From Trichobilharzia regenti (lineage: Eukaryota > Platyhelminthes > Trematoda > Strigeidida > Schistosomatidae), in contig OX235266.1 in the NCBI GenBank assembly GCA_944472135.2, positions 11,821,925-11,885,924 of the forward strand: a DNA stretch of 64,000 nt. The letters are read 5' to 3'. The notes beneath the pieces are model-generated. The model saw only the letters and a list, made by a program, of their open reading frames with translations, was not told where the DNA came from and did not search any database. This document shows, in pieces, positions 32,799 through 44,700 of the stretch; position 1 is the stretch's first letter; every line of letters starts with the position of its first letter. A program made the translations under genes and the position numbers.

Positions 32799-33683
32799 AT
32801 GCACCACATCATTACCACAGGACAACCTGTGACATCTAAAGCACGACGATTAGCTCCTGACAAACTGAGAATCGCCAGGAATGAATTTGACCATATGCTT
32901 ACCCTTGGCATCATTCGACCTTCGAATAGCCCATGGGCATCCCCACTTCATATGGTTCCGAAAAAGGATAGCAATGATTGGCGACCCACCGGTGATTACC
33001 GGCGAGTGAATGCCAAAACAACCCCTGATTGCTACCCGTTGCCTCATATACACGACTTGACGGCAACCTTATCCGGCGCGACTATATTCTCCAAAATCGA
33101 CTTGGTTAAAGCGTATAACCAAATCCCGATGGCAACAGAAGATATCCCGAAAACGGCTATCATTACGCCTTTCGGACTTTTTGAATTTCTACGTATGCCA
33201 TTCGGTCTCCGGAATGCAGCCCAAACATTCCAACGCTTCATTGACGAAGTATTTCGCGGTCTCGACTTTGTATACGCATACTTAGACGACTGCCTCATTG
33301 CCAGTCCAGACAAGGAAACTCACCTTAGGCACTTGGACTTGGCATTTGAAAGGTTACGCCAACATGGTGTTACCATTAATATTCAAAAGTGTCAAATCGG
33401 TGTTGACTCACTCGACTTCCTGGGTCACACTATTGACTGCAAGGGCATTCGCCCACTGGCTACTAAGGTCGAGGCTATACTGAAACCGGCTTACTTGGAG
33501 GGTAATCCTATTAGCATAGAGCTCAACGTACCCCAAAATCCACAAGTAACAGAAGATCGTTTAGACATCGATGAAGTCACTAGCACAGCGACAGCTACCG
33601 AACCTTCTATCGAGCCTCCCAAGAAAACCCGTTCTGGACGCACCGTAAGGTTCCCAGAATATCTGCACACTTATTTGACTTAA
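32799..33683 (+). CDS. pol: Pol: reverse transcriptase joined to pol C-terminus
   Basis: The frame is open upstream of the ATG (residues [12 protein letters not shown]), so it continues the protease. RT motifs: [42 protein letters not shown] (Asp 1), [18 protein letters not shown], and [11 protein letters not shown] (YLDD; Asp 2 and 3), then [14 protein letters not shown]. At about 33484 the sequence jumps from VEAILK to an Asn/Pro-rich stretch and ends [12 protein letters not shown], a typical Gypsy pol terminus. The join is in frame. RNase H and integrase are absent, so the copy cannot integrate itself. Confidence 0.85.
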   Translation: MHHIITTGQPVTSKARRLAPDKLRIARNEFDHMLTLGIIRPSNSPWASPLHMVPKKDSNDWRPTGDYRRVNAKTTPDCYPLPHIHDLTATLSGATIFSKIDLVKAYNQIPMATEDIPKTAIITPFGLFEFLRMPFGLRNAAQTFQRFIDEVFRGLDFVYAYLDDCLIASPDKETHLRHLDLAFERLRQHGVTINIQKCQIGVDSLDFLGHTIDCKGIRPLATKVEAILKPAYLEGNPISIELNVPQNPQVTEDRLDIDEVTSTATATEPSIEPPKKTRSGRTVRFPEYLHTYLT

Positions 33684-34165
33684 CGAAGTCGTGTGATTCA
33701 CGCAACTCATTCGTTTGTGGTACTAACTATTTTTTTTGACGTATCAATTTTTTTATATACAGTACCACCGAACACAAAATTTTTTTTCAACAGTTCATGT
33801 AACATACACAAAAAAATTAATTAGATGTATTTTTTTCGATGTTCTGAACTTAGCATTATTTTACTGTATAGTAAATGCACATCATTTTTTTTAACCAAAA
33901 AGCTCATTTCGTACATTTTCCTCGACATGGTTCTTAGCGTTCTTGTTTTCTTTTCCAGGTGCGACGGGCACTGGACAGGAAACAAACGAAGCACGGAATC
34001 CAACGAACAACAACAAGGAAGCTATGTACAAACACCCTATTAGCATAGGCAGACAAACCAGTAGGCATGCCACCAAGCCGCTCGGAAGATTTTTTTCACC
34101 CGAAAGGGAACCATCGAGTTTTTTTACTTCCGGCTGGTTCTGTCTTAGGGTCCTCACGACCCCAC

Positions 34166-34181
34166 TAGGGGGGGAGTGAGC
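34166..34181 (+). promoter_or_regulatory. polypurine tract
   Basis: AGGGGGGGGAGTGAGC lies immediately before the right LTR. It primes plus-strand DNA synthesis in LTR elements. Confidence 0.8.
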
Positions 34182-34474
34182 TGTAGCGGTAAATAATTCC
34201 CCAAAATTATTGACCACAGCAATCACCCATTGGATGCTGACCACCACTGTTTAAGTCGACTTGTTTAGCTGAAGGCTTCCGGTCAAGCATCCCCGCCATT
34301 TGGTACCTCGTCGTGTCACGTGCACGATCACTAGCTAGCTAAGCGTTCGTCTGAAGACTCGTTTTGGTCCGAAATAAATCACGAAGTTTGGACGATCAAT
34401 TATTGGCTTTTGCTTTGTTTTCGGTACGCGAAAATAATTTAGAGGCTGTGTAAGAGAATTCCGTCAACATCTAA
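34182..34474 (+). repeat. right LTR
   Basis: 293 bp, near-identical to the left LTR; ends CATCTAA before ACTCT. Confidence 0.9.
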
Positions 34475-34479
34475 ACTCT

Positions 34480-34937
34480 CTTATCCTCCTCATTCGAAGA
34501 CTATTCTACAACCGGTGCACAGCTTCTACCACCAGTAGACACAACTCCAGGCGTGGACGTTTCTGTGGACTATATTAATAATTTTTAGCCGGGGACTTCA
34601 ACTGTATATCCAAGTAACCGTTTAATTAATATAACTCATTACTGGATTGTTTTTTTATAATATGCTGTTACACTATCATCTCATCAATTTGGATTTTTAT
34701 TCACATTCTTGTTATGTTATTGAGATCGCTAGAAAGTCCCCAACATGTTCCTTCGTTTCAATGTGCATCTTGGTTACAACTCAGTTCATTTAATTATTTG
34801 TCCTATTATGTAACTCTAATACACATACTCAACTACTCTTGTGCATTGACTCATGTGTATGACAACTCATCACTTTTGTTACTATCCTCTTTTACGAAAA
34901 AGAGACTGTACGTAAGTGCTGTTGTACTGCCTGTGAC
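34480..34937. other. no gene recognised
   Basis: AT-rich flank of the Gypsy insertion with no recognised coding or repeat match. Confidence 0.45.
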
Positions 34938-34949
34938 GAAAATGAATTC

Positions 34950-35420
34950 TCAAGTATTGCTTTTGTAGGGATTTTGCATTTGATTGCATGGAGGATTTCA
35001 TCATGAGCTGACATCAGTTAGAGAACCATTGAAAAACCAGGGAATACTGGACAGCTATTTCTTTCTAGTTTGGGGCTCTTCAAAAGTACGCACACACACA
35101 GCGGGGTTGTAACGCAGGTCCTCCTGGTTACAAGGTGAGCTCGTAGATCATTGAGCCACTGAGAACCGATCCGATAGCTAGTCGATGAATTCTAACTTCT
35201 GGCAATTCACGACATAGAGCGACCATTTCGCAATGTCTTCTTCGATGAGTTACTGCCTCATCTTGAACCGTATAACCAGAAGGCCCTGGGTTCGAACCCA
35301 ACAGTGTGGGTGCGTACTGCTGAAGCAGGGTCCCCAACTAGGACGAAACAGCTGTCCAGTACTCCAGTTGGTTTTCCAGTGGTTCTCTAACTGATGTCAG
35401 CTCATGATGAAATCCTCCAT
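34950..35420. mobile_element. family E hammerhead-SINE insertion, minus-oriented foldback
   Basis: Bounded by 12-bp direct repeats GAAAATGAATTC (34938-34949 and 35421-35432). It starts at the left with the reverse complement of the family 3' end (TCAAGTATTGCTTTTGTAGGG), continues minus-oriented through hammerhead and tRNA-like head to about 35262, then flips to plus orientation with a head fragment, hammerhead and ...TGAAATCCTCCATG. Both hammerheads are decayed (plus core CTGAAGCAGGG). Confidence 0.8.
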
Positions 35421-35432
35421 GAAAATGAATTC

Positions 35433-36750
35433 GCCGAAAAGAGCCTCTTCACTGGACTACATGTTTCGTTCTCCTCTATACTTCCGAAAGTATCTCGAAT
35501 GCTAGTCAGTGCATGTGTTGTCTCCTCGAAGTCAATGCTAACTGGGTCACTGATGACCTCAGTCAGCTTCAAACGATAGAAAGAAAGTTAGTGTTAAGAT
35601 CCTTTCAATTAGATGATTAATTTTCAATTACTGATATCATTTCAGTAGTACATATATCATCATCATCTAATTAGTAGTCACACTTTTTTATTCTTTAAAA
35701 TACATCAATACTTTTCTTCTAAAGTAAAATGAAATTTAAAAATTCAAGGTCATTTATAAGCGTCCAATTTAAACAAACAAACAAACCCACAAAGTATTGA
35801 ACATTTAATACATATTATAAATAAATTGAGAATATGATGCGTTATGTTATATGCAAACATTAGAGTGGAATGGATCACTTTTTGTTATATAATATGCAAA
35901 TTTTATTTTTTTATTTATTGATATTTTTTGAGAAAAAAGTACAAAATACTTGAAAAAAATACATAAAAAACGAAGAGTAGAAATTATCAAGTTATTAGTA
36001 AGTGTTACAGGTGAAATATATTACAAGGTCAAGAATTTAAATGTATAATATACCCATATATCCATATATAGGTGTTTATATGCACGTTTTATGTTCAATG
36101 CCACCTAGTATTATGCATATTAATGTATATATTTGTGAAGAATATATCGTAAATTACCAACACATATATCCATATTTTCATGTACGCTTTAATGATTGTA
36201 GGTTTAAACATTATCATATTTTAAATGGATCTTTAAACATGTGATTTGAAATTAGAAACACACTCAAATGAAAGAAGTGCAATTGATATAAGAATAAAAC
36301 TTGTACACTGTGGTGGTAGAGTATAATTCCATTATGGTAACATTTTATTTTGATAAAGTCTCACAGTATGTAAAGTATACAGTAATATTGACTGATGACA
36401 AAGTTTCGAGCACAATTTATTACTAATGCTCATAATCACATCAAGTTGAGTTACTCACACAACTTTTTAACTTCGTTTCATCGCTGGACTTGATTGGTAG
36501 TAGTATTTTCCATATTTCTGGTATGTGTGATGAGTCATTCTCCTATTGCATGTGTTGGGTGTAGACTCAATGAACCAGGCAGGATTCAGTAATCAGTCTC
36601 TTTCGCTGTCCACCTACCTATATCGCTTCTTAGAATTTTGACTCTATCCCACCACCCTATTGTGTGGTTGTGTGTTAATGCATGCAGTACAAGGTAGTGC
36701 TGAGTTCCTTTTTCTAAATTACTTATCTTCGCTGGTGGGGTCAATCATTC
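35433..36750. other. AT-rich DNA without a recognised gene
   Basis: Contains A/T runs and a (CAAA)n tract near 35773. Nothing coding is supported. Confidence 0.5.
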
Positions 36751-37600
36751 TTTATTATTTATTCATTGTTCCCTTGGATTCCTAGTGGAACATAAGGCTT
36801 CAACTGCACGTCTCCACTTGCCACTTCTGTATTCCTTCTGCTGTACTTTTCACCTCCATCCATGTTACTTAGTTCATACTCTTTCAACTGCTCTTCACAC
36901 CATCTCCTCCATGTCACCCACCCTTGCACTGAAGTCACACTCGCCGCTTCCCTTTCGGCCTGGTTCCACTCGAGTAATGGCCTGACGCGCGATGTCACCC
37001 AGCGGCCTCCTCAGCGAGTGTCCAATCCATCTCCATTTTCTCCTGCGTATTTGTTGGGCGATTGATTGGTTCTTGTTTTGTTTGTTTCCCATAGTTTCTT
37101 GTTGGTGATTCTTTCCGGCCCGGCCATCTGATCTTCAGTATAGAGCCAGCGAAGATAAAGGTCTGCAACAGGCTGTTGGAAATATTCTTTGTGACCCGCT
37201 TGTCAAGTTTCTCATCCGTACAGAAGAATTGACTGACTTGACGTTGTTTGTATTGAAAATCCGACCGAATTTCGTTGTTTATGCTGGCTGAGTGACGAAG
37301 ATTTTCAGATTGGTTTCAGGTTGATGGGTGAATGTGTTTCTCGCCTTCCCGATTCTGGCTCGATTTGACATCCTTGTCCGTTCCTCCTGTAGTTAAGACA
37401 ATGCTCCCTAGATAAGTGAATGAAGTGACCTCTTTCAAATCCCTCCCGTTGATGGTGATTGGCGTTGGATGTTGCTGCCGTTGTTGTTGGTTGGTTATTT
37501 TCATCACCTCCGTCTTGTCTATGTTCACATGGAGTCCTTTCTTCGCCGGCTGCTTCTTCGACCAGTTTGTCGGTTTTCATTCATTTTCATTCTTACCTTA
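36750..37600 (-). mobile_element. RTE (SR2-like) 3' portion
   Basis: Minus-strand frames: EVMKITNQQ and TINGRDLKEVTSFTYLGS near 37500-37400, then KRKWRWIGHSLRRPLGDI, RQAITRVEPGRKGSGE and the family 3' end near 36760. This is the post-RT connection and C-terminus. It differs enough from the 60303 copy to be an older insertion. Confidence 0.75.
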
Positions 37601-37639
37601 GTTAAATTCATATGTTCTAACAGACAGTCTGACTGTCGA

Positions 37640-38400
37640 ATTTTTTAAGCTCTTCAATCACCGCCAAACACTTGATTGACACAGGACACCGAGTAGATGT
37701 GCTGGAATCACTCAAAATAATTAACAGACAAACTACCTCAAGTCTTCTCAGGTTTGTTGAATCTATAGATAACAATAATACGATTGAAGCCTGACTTATG
37801 GGTCCAGAAAGAATCCGTTGTTGTTGGACATCAATTACCCTGGTGACTCACTTCTTAGTAACTCTCTTTGTTTTCTAATTTTGTTAACTTATCTTTTCAC
37901 TCCCTCCACACGCCGCTTTATTTTTCGCTTGACTCTCTTAAGAGATCATTTTTCTTGATCTTCTGAGTTCTGCTCACTGTATTACGTCATCAACTTCTCT
38001 TTCGTCTGACCTCATGTGCCCTGAAATTTTGATCTTCTCTTATCTAATTACGTAACTGTTACTAATTTCCTTTTGTTACCATCCCAACAACACAACTATT
38101 AATTAATTTTTTTCAAGAAACTTCTCTCTAACAAGATATATATATATATATAGCGTAACACTTTAGACACCTTGTACATCGCAATGCCTTATTTCACAAT
38201 GACGCTCTGACAATATGCTTGCTAATGGACAAAAGTTTGTTAAAGTTGTACACTTTTTAAAATTTTTTTTTATTAAAGAATTCAGGTTTTACGCAGCTGC
38301 TGATGAGAACCAACGAAATAAAATGGATCCAGCTTATTATGCGCACCAATGTTTCTTCTTTCTTTGTTCAAATCTGACTACCCCCAATCTAGTAGTTTGA
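37640..38400 (+). mobile_element. Penelope-like element 3' end
   Basis: Frames read AKHLIDTGHRVDVLESLKII and NRQTTSSLLRF (post-endonuclease blocks), followed by a 3' UTR and a terminal region with GCTGATGAGAACCAACGAAA at 38300. It matches the ends of the PLEs at 38925 and 57104. Confidence 0.6.
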
Positions 38401-38595
38401 CCTATGCAGTTGACAGCTCAACAAATCAACCCGGTGGACCCAATTAGACAAAATAGCATAATTTACAAAATACCTTGAAATGACTGTGAGTGGGGTCAAC
38501 TATACAGGTCCCACAATTAGATCTGAGGTAGTCAGAACATAAGAATTTAGCTAAGGTAAGAATGATTGACCCCACCCGCTGATATGTATCCACAT

Positions 38596-38906
38596 AATAT
38601 GTGTATTTGTTTTTGACAGTCTGTTATATTTTGCTATGTATATATGGATCGATATTCCATTATAATTGACAATATGTTTTTGTCTGTCCACTAACTAAAC
38701 AAACATGTCTGACCTTGTTGTCACATGACATTACAACCAATCATGTTAAGACTGTCTATTGATTCGTTCATTTTTGAACATTCGCTCATACACTTGTGTG
38801 ACATTGATTTTCCTTGTTTGAAAAATACAAGTATCATCGTGAACCTGGTGGTTTTCTGATTTCCGCCTTCTTGCGTCAGGACTATTAATTACTCGACCAG
38901 TACATA
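38596..38906 (-). repeat. LTR-like repeat D, copy 3 (diverged)
   Basis: Minus strand starts TGTTATGTACTGGTCGAG at 38906 and shares TAGTCCTGACGCAAGAAGGC with copies 1 and 2; its middle has diverged. It sits between two PLE 3' halves. Confidence 0.55.
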
Positions 38907-38924
38907 ACACCCGCGAAGATAAAT

Positions 38925-39905
38925 AATTTTGAAAAAGGAACTCTGCGATTGCACTGCATGCATTAACACACAACGACTCAGTAGGATGGGAGACGGTTAA
39001 AATTCTAAAAAGTAATCTAGGCAGGTGGACAGAGAGAGACTGATTACTGAATCCATAACCAGAGCCTATCCTACAGCTAAGTTGGTTCCCGTATATCGGA
39101 CAACATGTTCTTTGGTGCAGTCAAAAGTCGATAGATACCCTACTCATGTTAACTCCAACTGTGTATACAAATTTACGTGTATCTGTGGGAACAGTTACAT
39201 TGGAAGAACAGGAAGAAGGACACTGACACCTCCGGTTTTCTGAACATGGGCCGAAAAGCCTACATCTCAAGGGAAAAAACTGTTATAATGTTGCTGTTAC
39301 CATACATCTCCTCGATACGGGTCATGAGGCAGGTTGAAATCGCGAAATCCTTTAAAATTATCAATAGACAAAGGAGCTCGATTCTCTTTAAGTTTGCCGA
39401 AGCAATTTCTATCAAATACTTGAAACCAGATTTATGTATTCAGAAAGAAAGCAGTTAGTAGTCTTTCCTCGCCCACCTGGTAACTGGATGTCTTCTCTCG
39501 CTTTCATTCGATCACATAATCTTTGGCTCTAACCTCACCTCGCCCTTTGATATAGTGTATTTTTGCTTGTCTCTTGTTTCTGCGATTTGAGTTGAACTCA
39601 GTAGTACATGATTACCTAATTTATTAGCCACTCATCATCTTACGCATCTCTCGTCCTTATTACGTAATTCCCTTACCATTGCATGCATACATTTATTTTG
39701 TTTAAGCGTGAACGGTCTGTGTAAAAAGTATATAAGCGCAATTTTCTGAGTACTGTTCACTAATACCGAAACCTTCTGTCAACTGATATCATGAAGACAA
39801 AAAAATTTGCAAGTATGTTAAAACTCTTCTTTGCACAAACCTCATAATTTATTTAGGCTGTAAGCAGCAGCTGAGCTAATGAGAAGCCAACGAAATAAAC
39901 ACTGA
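38925..39905 (+). mobile_element. Penelope-like element, apparently chimeric
   Basis: The first 130 bp translate (shifted frames) to SAIALHALTHNDSVGWE and ERERLITES, the tail of the 24680-type PLE. From 39062 the frame reads RAYPTAKLVPVYRTTCS, VNSNCVYKFTCICGNSYIGR (GIY-YIG) and TGRR, then EVEIAKSFKIINRQRSS and KPDLCIQKESS of the 57104-type. A 3' UTR with TATATAAGCGC follows to about 39900. Confidence 0.65.
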
Positions 39906-40042
39906 TGGTACCATCTTGCTATTCTGAACAAACCATACACTGTTGTTCTTGCTTTATTCAGATCCTAGCTATCTCAGTTGATGTAGCCCTACAACCTCAT
40001 CGGTACGTGATGTCAATATTACTCATGATATGTATATATATA

Positions 40043-40512
40043 TATATGTGTGTGTGTATGGTGGTCTCTCTTTCTATTTGCTCGCTTAGTCTGTGACCAT
40101 TTCACTTTGATGAACCTGTCTCCTTTAACAATGTATATTCCCCTTATATATAATATGAGTGTTTGTTGACAGTCTGTTGCTTGGTGACATATATCCATAT
40201 ATGGTGGTTGTTGACATGCCCGCTATATTTTGCTATGTATATATGGATCGACACTCCATTATAATTAGCCATTCATGTTAAGACTGTCTATTGATTTGTT
40301 CACACACTTGTCTGGACGGTCATATATATATTTCGTTCTCACAATCTTGTGACTACTTACTTTGGCGTGATACCACTTATTACTTCTCCTTGTGTTTGGA
40401 AAATAGAAGTATCATCGCAAACCTAGTGGTCTTCTGATTTCCGCCTTCTTGCGTCAGGACTATTAAATTCTCGACCAGTCCATAACAATAATTTAGCGAC
40501 GAGTACATAACA
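40043..40512 (-). repeat. LTR-like repeat D, copy 2
   Basis: Near-full match to 29919-30400 in inverse orientation, including both TGTTATG starts and a terminal (CA)n(TA)n tract at 40030-40058. Confidence 0.6.
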
Positions 40513-40544
40513 ACTCATCATATCATACAACATAATACGAATGA

Positions 40545-40680
40545 TAAAACTCAAATATCTGTTGTCAAAGACAGTTAATCGTTTCATAGCTTCTACTTTC
40601 AATGGTTCAAATGTCACAGGCATAATGAAGGATGGACCATATTGTTGCTCAGTGCATACATTGTTTATTCGATAATGTAG
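40545..40680 (-). mobile_element. RTE family B fragment
   Basis: Minus-strand residues around VEAMKRLTVFDNRYLSF match the family B block KRL..FD.RCLRS. Only about 130 bp remain. Confidence 0.45.
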
Positions 40681-41187
40681 AAGACTTGTAGCTCAGGTGA
40701 TTGATATTGAATTAGTTGCGTTCTATGTGGAGCTAGCTGAATTTAATTGCGGAGCTTCCGTTATCCACCTTCCAGACAACATCTTCAGCGTAGGTTTAGG
40801 TATAAAACGGATTTATTTTATATTCTCCATGAATGATATAATTGTATCTCCTGGCGAACACTGCCGTAACTGATTCTTGATTTACGTCTCTATTGATCAC
40901 TTTTATTGATTTGGAATTTAAACTTACCTTTCATGTGATTTATTTTTTTATTGGCTGGTACATTTGGTCCAAAAGTAACTGGTGTGTTTATTAGTCACTG
41001 GCTGATCGAGTTGAGTACCAGGCTTCTAGGCATTCCTCGACTGCATTTTTTGGTGTTTCCTCTATTCAAAATGTCTAAATTATCCCAATCATCGAAAATC
41101 GGTGTCCATAATTATCCACATGCAATGATATGATAGAGTATATTACATGTCTTTTAACAAGTAAATTTGTGTTCATGGGTTAGAATA

Positions 41188-42045
41188 ATAATAATAATTT
41201 GCTTTATTCCAAAACAGTACTTGTGATACAGAATGGAATTCTCAGAATTTTACTACATACAGTATTGCGCATCCAGTTAGTACATTAACAATAAATAGAA
41301 TTCTACATAGATTAAAGGTAATCTCAGTTCATTATGACAACAACATATTGGCATGTCGGTAGCAAAGCCAAAATTGAACAGAATGTATCATGGTGTTAGA
41401 AAAGTAGATATGAGCATATTTACTACCGTGTTAGCGGTAACAAAAAGGTCGAGATATACAGAGTGTGAAAGAACGAAAAGAATGTTTTAAATACAGTTTG
41501 TAAGGAAGAGAGAAACAAAGCAGCACATAACAACAAAAAAAGCGAAAAGGAAAAGAAAGAAAGAAAAGCGTTGTAACTAAAAATGATATGAGTTGGATAG
41601 ACGAGATCCAGTTGTTCTACTGACTATTAATAAGTTATATGTTTGACGCCTAATGCTTTCTTTATCGTACAGAACACGAGCTAAGTAGGGAGGGCATGGT
41701 TGAGTTTTTGTAGTTGTTAGTGCAAGCATATCGTTTTCTATATAGGCTTCTGGTCTGCCTGACTGATGACATACAAGCGGAGAGTTGTGAATGAAGAGGG
41801 TGGTCGTGTGAGTTAGATAGATAAAATGGATTTAGCCCACTTTTCACATGAGTGAGTCCAAGTGCCTGTTGACCAGAATCTTAACAAGCTGGTTGGTTAA
41901 GTGGAACATTGCTTACCACCCTGCTGACAACCTTTAACATCCTGCGTAATAAGGTATAGTCTTTCTTCAGTAGCCAGCCTAGGAAAAACTAAGGGGGAAC
42001 AATAGAGAATAATAGGCAGAATGCAGGGGGACGCCCACTTTGACT
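41188..42045 (-). mobile_element. CR1-type (SR1-like) 3' end
   Basis: 3' tail (ATA)n at 41188-41199, a 440-bp 3' UTR, then coding fragments (HDHPLHSQLS, KRYACTNNYKNSTMPSLLS). It matches 47280-48090 over its whole length with few differences, so the two are copies of one subfamily. The RT core is absent. Confidence 0.75.
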
Positions 42046-42585
42046 GATGTAATATCTGTTACAGCTTATACAATTTATTTTGTATATGGTATTAAATTTG
42101 TCTTCTTTTTCTGTTGGATCTTTTGGGTTTGTACAATATTGAATTATGTGATTCGACTGGTTTGTGTGATATATCTATTTAAAATGGTGTTAATATTCTA
42201 GCTGTTATTTCAGAGATATTTTTTTATATAAGGTATAATGAAGTTTCTTGTAGTCTTTGATGATGGTCTCTTGTTGGCGTTATGACTCGAGTTTAAACAA
42301 TTTTCGATGAAATTGTGGCGCAGGAATATCCATTTCATTTTCAAGACGGTTAGTAGGCATTTTTCCTCTATTCTCTTCAACATTGGAGTGCTAAAGTGTG
42401 TTTGAAGTGTTCGAGAACACAGCTAATTCAATGTTTATTTGATAGTCAGATATCATGTTTAACTCTGGAGGTGACGTAAGTTAGCAAGTGCCAAACGAAC
42501 TTTTTCTATCCATACTAAGATTTTGTCACCAATCATCTCCTTCATTCCCTACCTTCAAACTAGGAGCCGGTCGGTGGTGGAGAAC
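42046..42585. other. no gene recognised
   Basis: AT-rich; no repeat or coding match identified. Confidence 0.45.
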
Positions 42586-42589
42586 AGTC

Positions 42590-42870
42590 CTGAACTATCA
42601 TATTACATGAACCAATAGTATGTCAAACATTCGTAAACTTCTGTTCAAGGTGTTCAGAAGACTCTGTATTTTATCAGCGTCCTCACCTAGGAAGATAAAA
42701 TAATCTGAATACTCAAAGTCCCTAGGTTGATTGGGGTCACATTCATCAGTTCATTTATAGTGAAATTAAGCAAAAATAGGCATCACTGTTCGATACCACT
42801 GAATGTCATCATTTCAAATGACTGGTCCCCATAAGTACCGTTACACGGTTGTATATCTTGATGCCAGACA
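42590..42870 (-). mobile_element. RTE family B RT fragment, decayed
   Basis: Minus strand parallels the family B RT region (TLNKSFRMFDILLV-type, EDADKIQSLLNTLE, and decayed motif B). Compared with 53609-53830 it has many substitutions. Confidence 0.5.
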
Positions 42871-43500
42871 CAGAGACGTTACCACTGATTTAGCTATTCA
42901 GATTCACGAACGATCTCATGGAGGTCTGCAATGGATACATCGATTATTCATGACGGAATAACATATGCTAGGGATTTAGTCCTTCGTTTTTGTGATGAGT
43001 GAATTTTGCAGTGTGATCACCAAGCTAGGCGACTGACAATCCCTATGCACTGTGAATTGGTGTTAGGTAGTTGGAAGCGGTTGGTAGGAAACCTAATTCA
43101 TATTACCTTGTATAAATATGGCTTAACATGACGCATCTAGCGAAATAATTTATTATTACAAGTTAAACTACTTAATAATAATTAGTAGTGTGAAATATAT
43201 AACACAAATGACAAAATTGTCATCATTGAGGTGATAGCAACATCAATGGATCATTCAAGGAACAAGCGATGTAGCATATTTCGTTCAGTCGTGAGTGTGT
43301 CAGTATCCAAACAGTGGTACTTTGTCTGAGTAGACCCAAATTCATGTATATTTCGATCTCTCTAGCTATAGGTGAAGAGCTTTCATAAAAACTCAAATCG
43401 AGGTGAAAAGGGGTTCGGATTAAATATAGTATGAATACTGTTCATTAAGGTATTGATAACAATTTTTCACCTTTCTATCATATTTAACGACACCGTCTCA
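42871..43500. other. no gene recognised
   Basis: No coding or repeat match identified; (CAT)n near 43499-43511. Confidence 0.4.
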
Positions 43501-43529
43501 TCATCATCATCACAAATTCTCTCCAGCTG

Positions 43530-44700
43530 GCATTGGTTCTTACCTACTAGAGGAACACAATCAGTCAGGGATTTCAATGACTGATGAAGCCATGTTTTGG
43601 TTTGACCACTACCACATCTTTTCCAACCTGATCAATCAATCAATCCTATGTCAGTCTGCCAACATTGACCGTTGTCGCGGAAGGCGATTGATGACTGGGA
43701 TCAGTCTGTTTCTTTTCAACATAGAACGCTGCACTGATGTGAAGCAGTTCAAGTTACACCACACTCCCTCCTTGTAGCACACAAAGCAAGAGAAGAAATG
43801 CAAAATAGAGACAGTAGACAGGGATATGAGGCCATATCACCGATTGTTTCCAGCCATTGGATTTTGCCGTCTCGAGGACCCCAACCAATCAGAAGGACTA
43901 CACCTTCGTATGTAGCTGGTTTAAACTAACTGTTGTGGATTTCATTGACTGGTGAAGCCATGTTTTGGTTTGACCGCCGCTGACTAGCTCTTTTCCAACC
44001 TGACCTTATGTCAGCTAACATTACTCATCGGTCGAGGAAAGCAATCAATGGCTAGAAAATCAAAACAAGATTTTTCTGAACGTTTCGCCGTGTAAGCCAC
44101 AGCTTCTTCAGCAGATTTATTCGGATTATACTTAATCATCAAAATATATAGTCAAATTTTTTTTACATAAAATGAAGTCTATATATATATATATATATTT
44201 GACTATATATTTTGATGATTAATTATAATCCGAATAAATCTGATGAAGAAGCTGTGGCTTACACAGCGAAACGTTCAGAAAACAGATCTTGTTTTGATTT
44301 TCTTAACACGCTGGGATTAATTTAAATAATTTATAATGAATCAATCTGACTCGGCGCTCAAATTATTCCAGGAAATTCGTAACACCTACGGTCTGGAAAC
44401 CTATAATCAACGGCTAGGCATACATGCGTAATACATGTCCTAACGATCTCAGTCAATGTAACCCCACAGCCTCGCCGATTGATTTTCCCTCCAACTCACC
44501 TAGCAGTCGACCGATGCCTAACCTCAATATTGCTCACCTTATTATACCACCACCTAACACACACAGCAGATAGAAGGCAGACACCACCTATGACCAAAGA
44601 CAGCTAGCCGGCCTTTTCATGTCTTCCACTTTCAATGTGGGCCATGTCTCACTCACAGCTACAAAAGAAGGATGCAGCGAACTATTGTTGTAGTGGTCCT
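43530..44700 (-). mobile_element. RTE family B 3' end, interrupted by a foldback insertion
   Basis: Minus strand, from about 44700: CLSLVIGGVCLLSAV-type, NKVSNIEVRHRSTAR-type and LRSLGHVLRMYA-like blocks to 44418, then resuming from 44055 with DMSNVS, KEIHNS and GPRDGKIQW-like blocks, and the 3' UTR to about 43740. A further duplicated 3' end lies at 43530-43740. Insert 44056-44404 splits the body. Frames are broken. Confidence 0.65.
44056..44404. mobile_element. short foldback insertion with PLE-like terminus
   Basis: Flanked by AATCAATGGCTAG (44043-44055) and AATCAACGGCTAG (44405-44417), a 13-bp target duplication with one mismatch. Arms 44054-44157 and 44197-44303 are inverted copies of about 105 bp around a (TA)n centre. 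They carry CTGAAGAAGCTGTGG and GCGAAACGTTCAG-like words, which resemble the 3' ends of the PLEs here. The remaining 100 bp (44304-44404) is single-copy. Confidence 0.6.

Larger units (their letters stand above)
31076..34474 (+). mobile_element. Ty3/Gypsy (CsRn1/Boudicca-type) LTR element, internally deleted
   Basis: Order: left LTR, primer-binding site, gag, protease, RT, short C-terminal remnant, polypurine tract, right LTR, flanked by ACTCT. At 3.4 kb it is shorter than a complete element because RNase H and almost all of integrase are missing. The Gag finger CX2HX9CX3C places it with the CsRn1 clade, which includes schistosome Boudicca. The LTRs are about 97% alike by eye, so the insertion is fairly young. 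Confidence 0.9.

Noticed and set aside
32850..33313. Minus-strand open frames opposite the Gypsy RT
   Set aside because: Antisense shadows of the RT coding sequence with no independent support.
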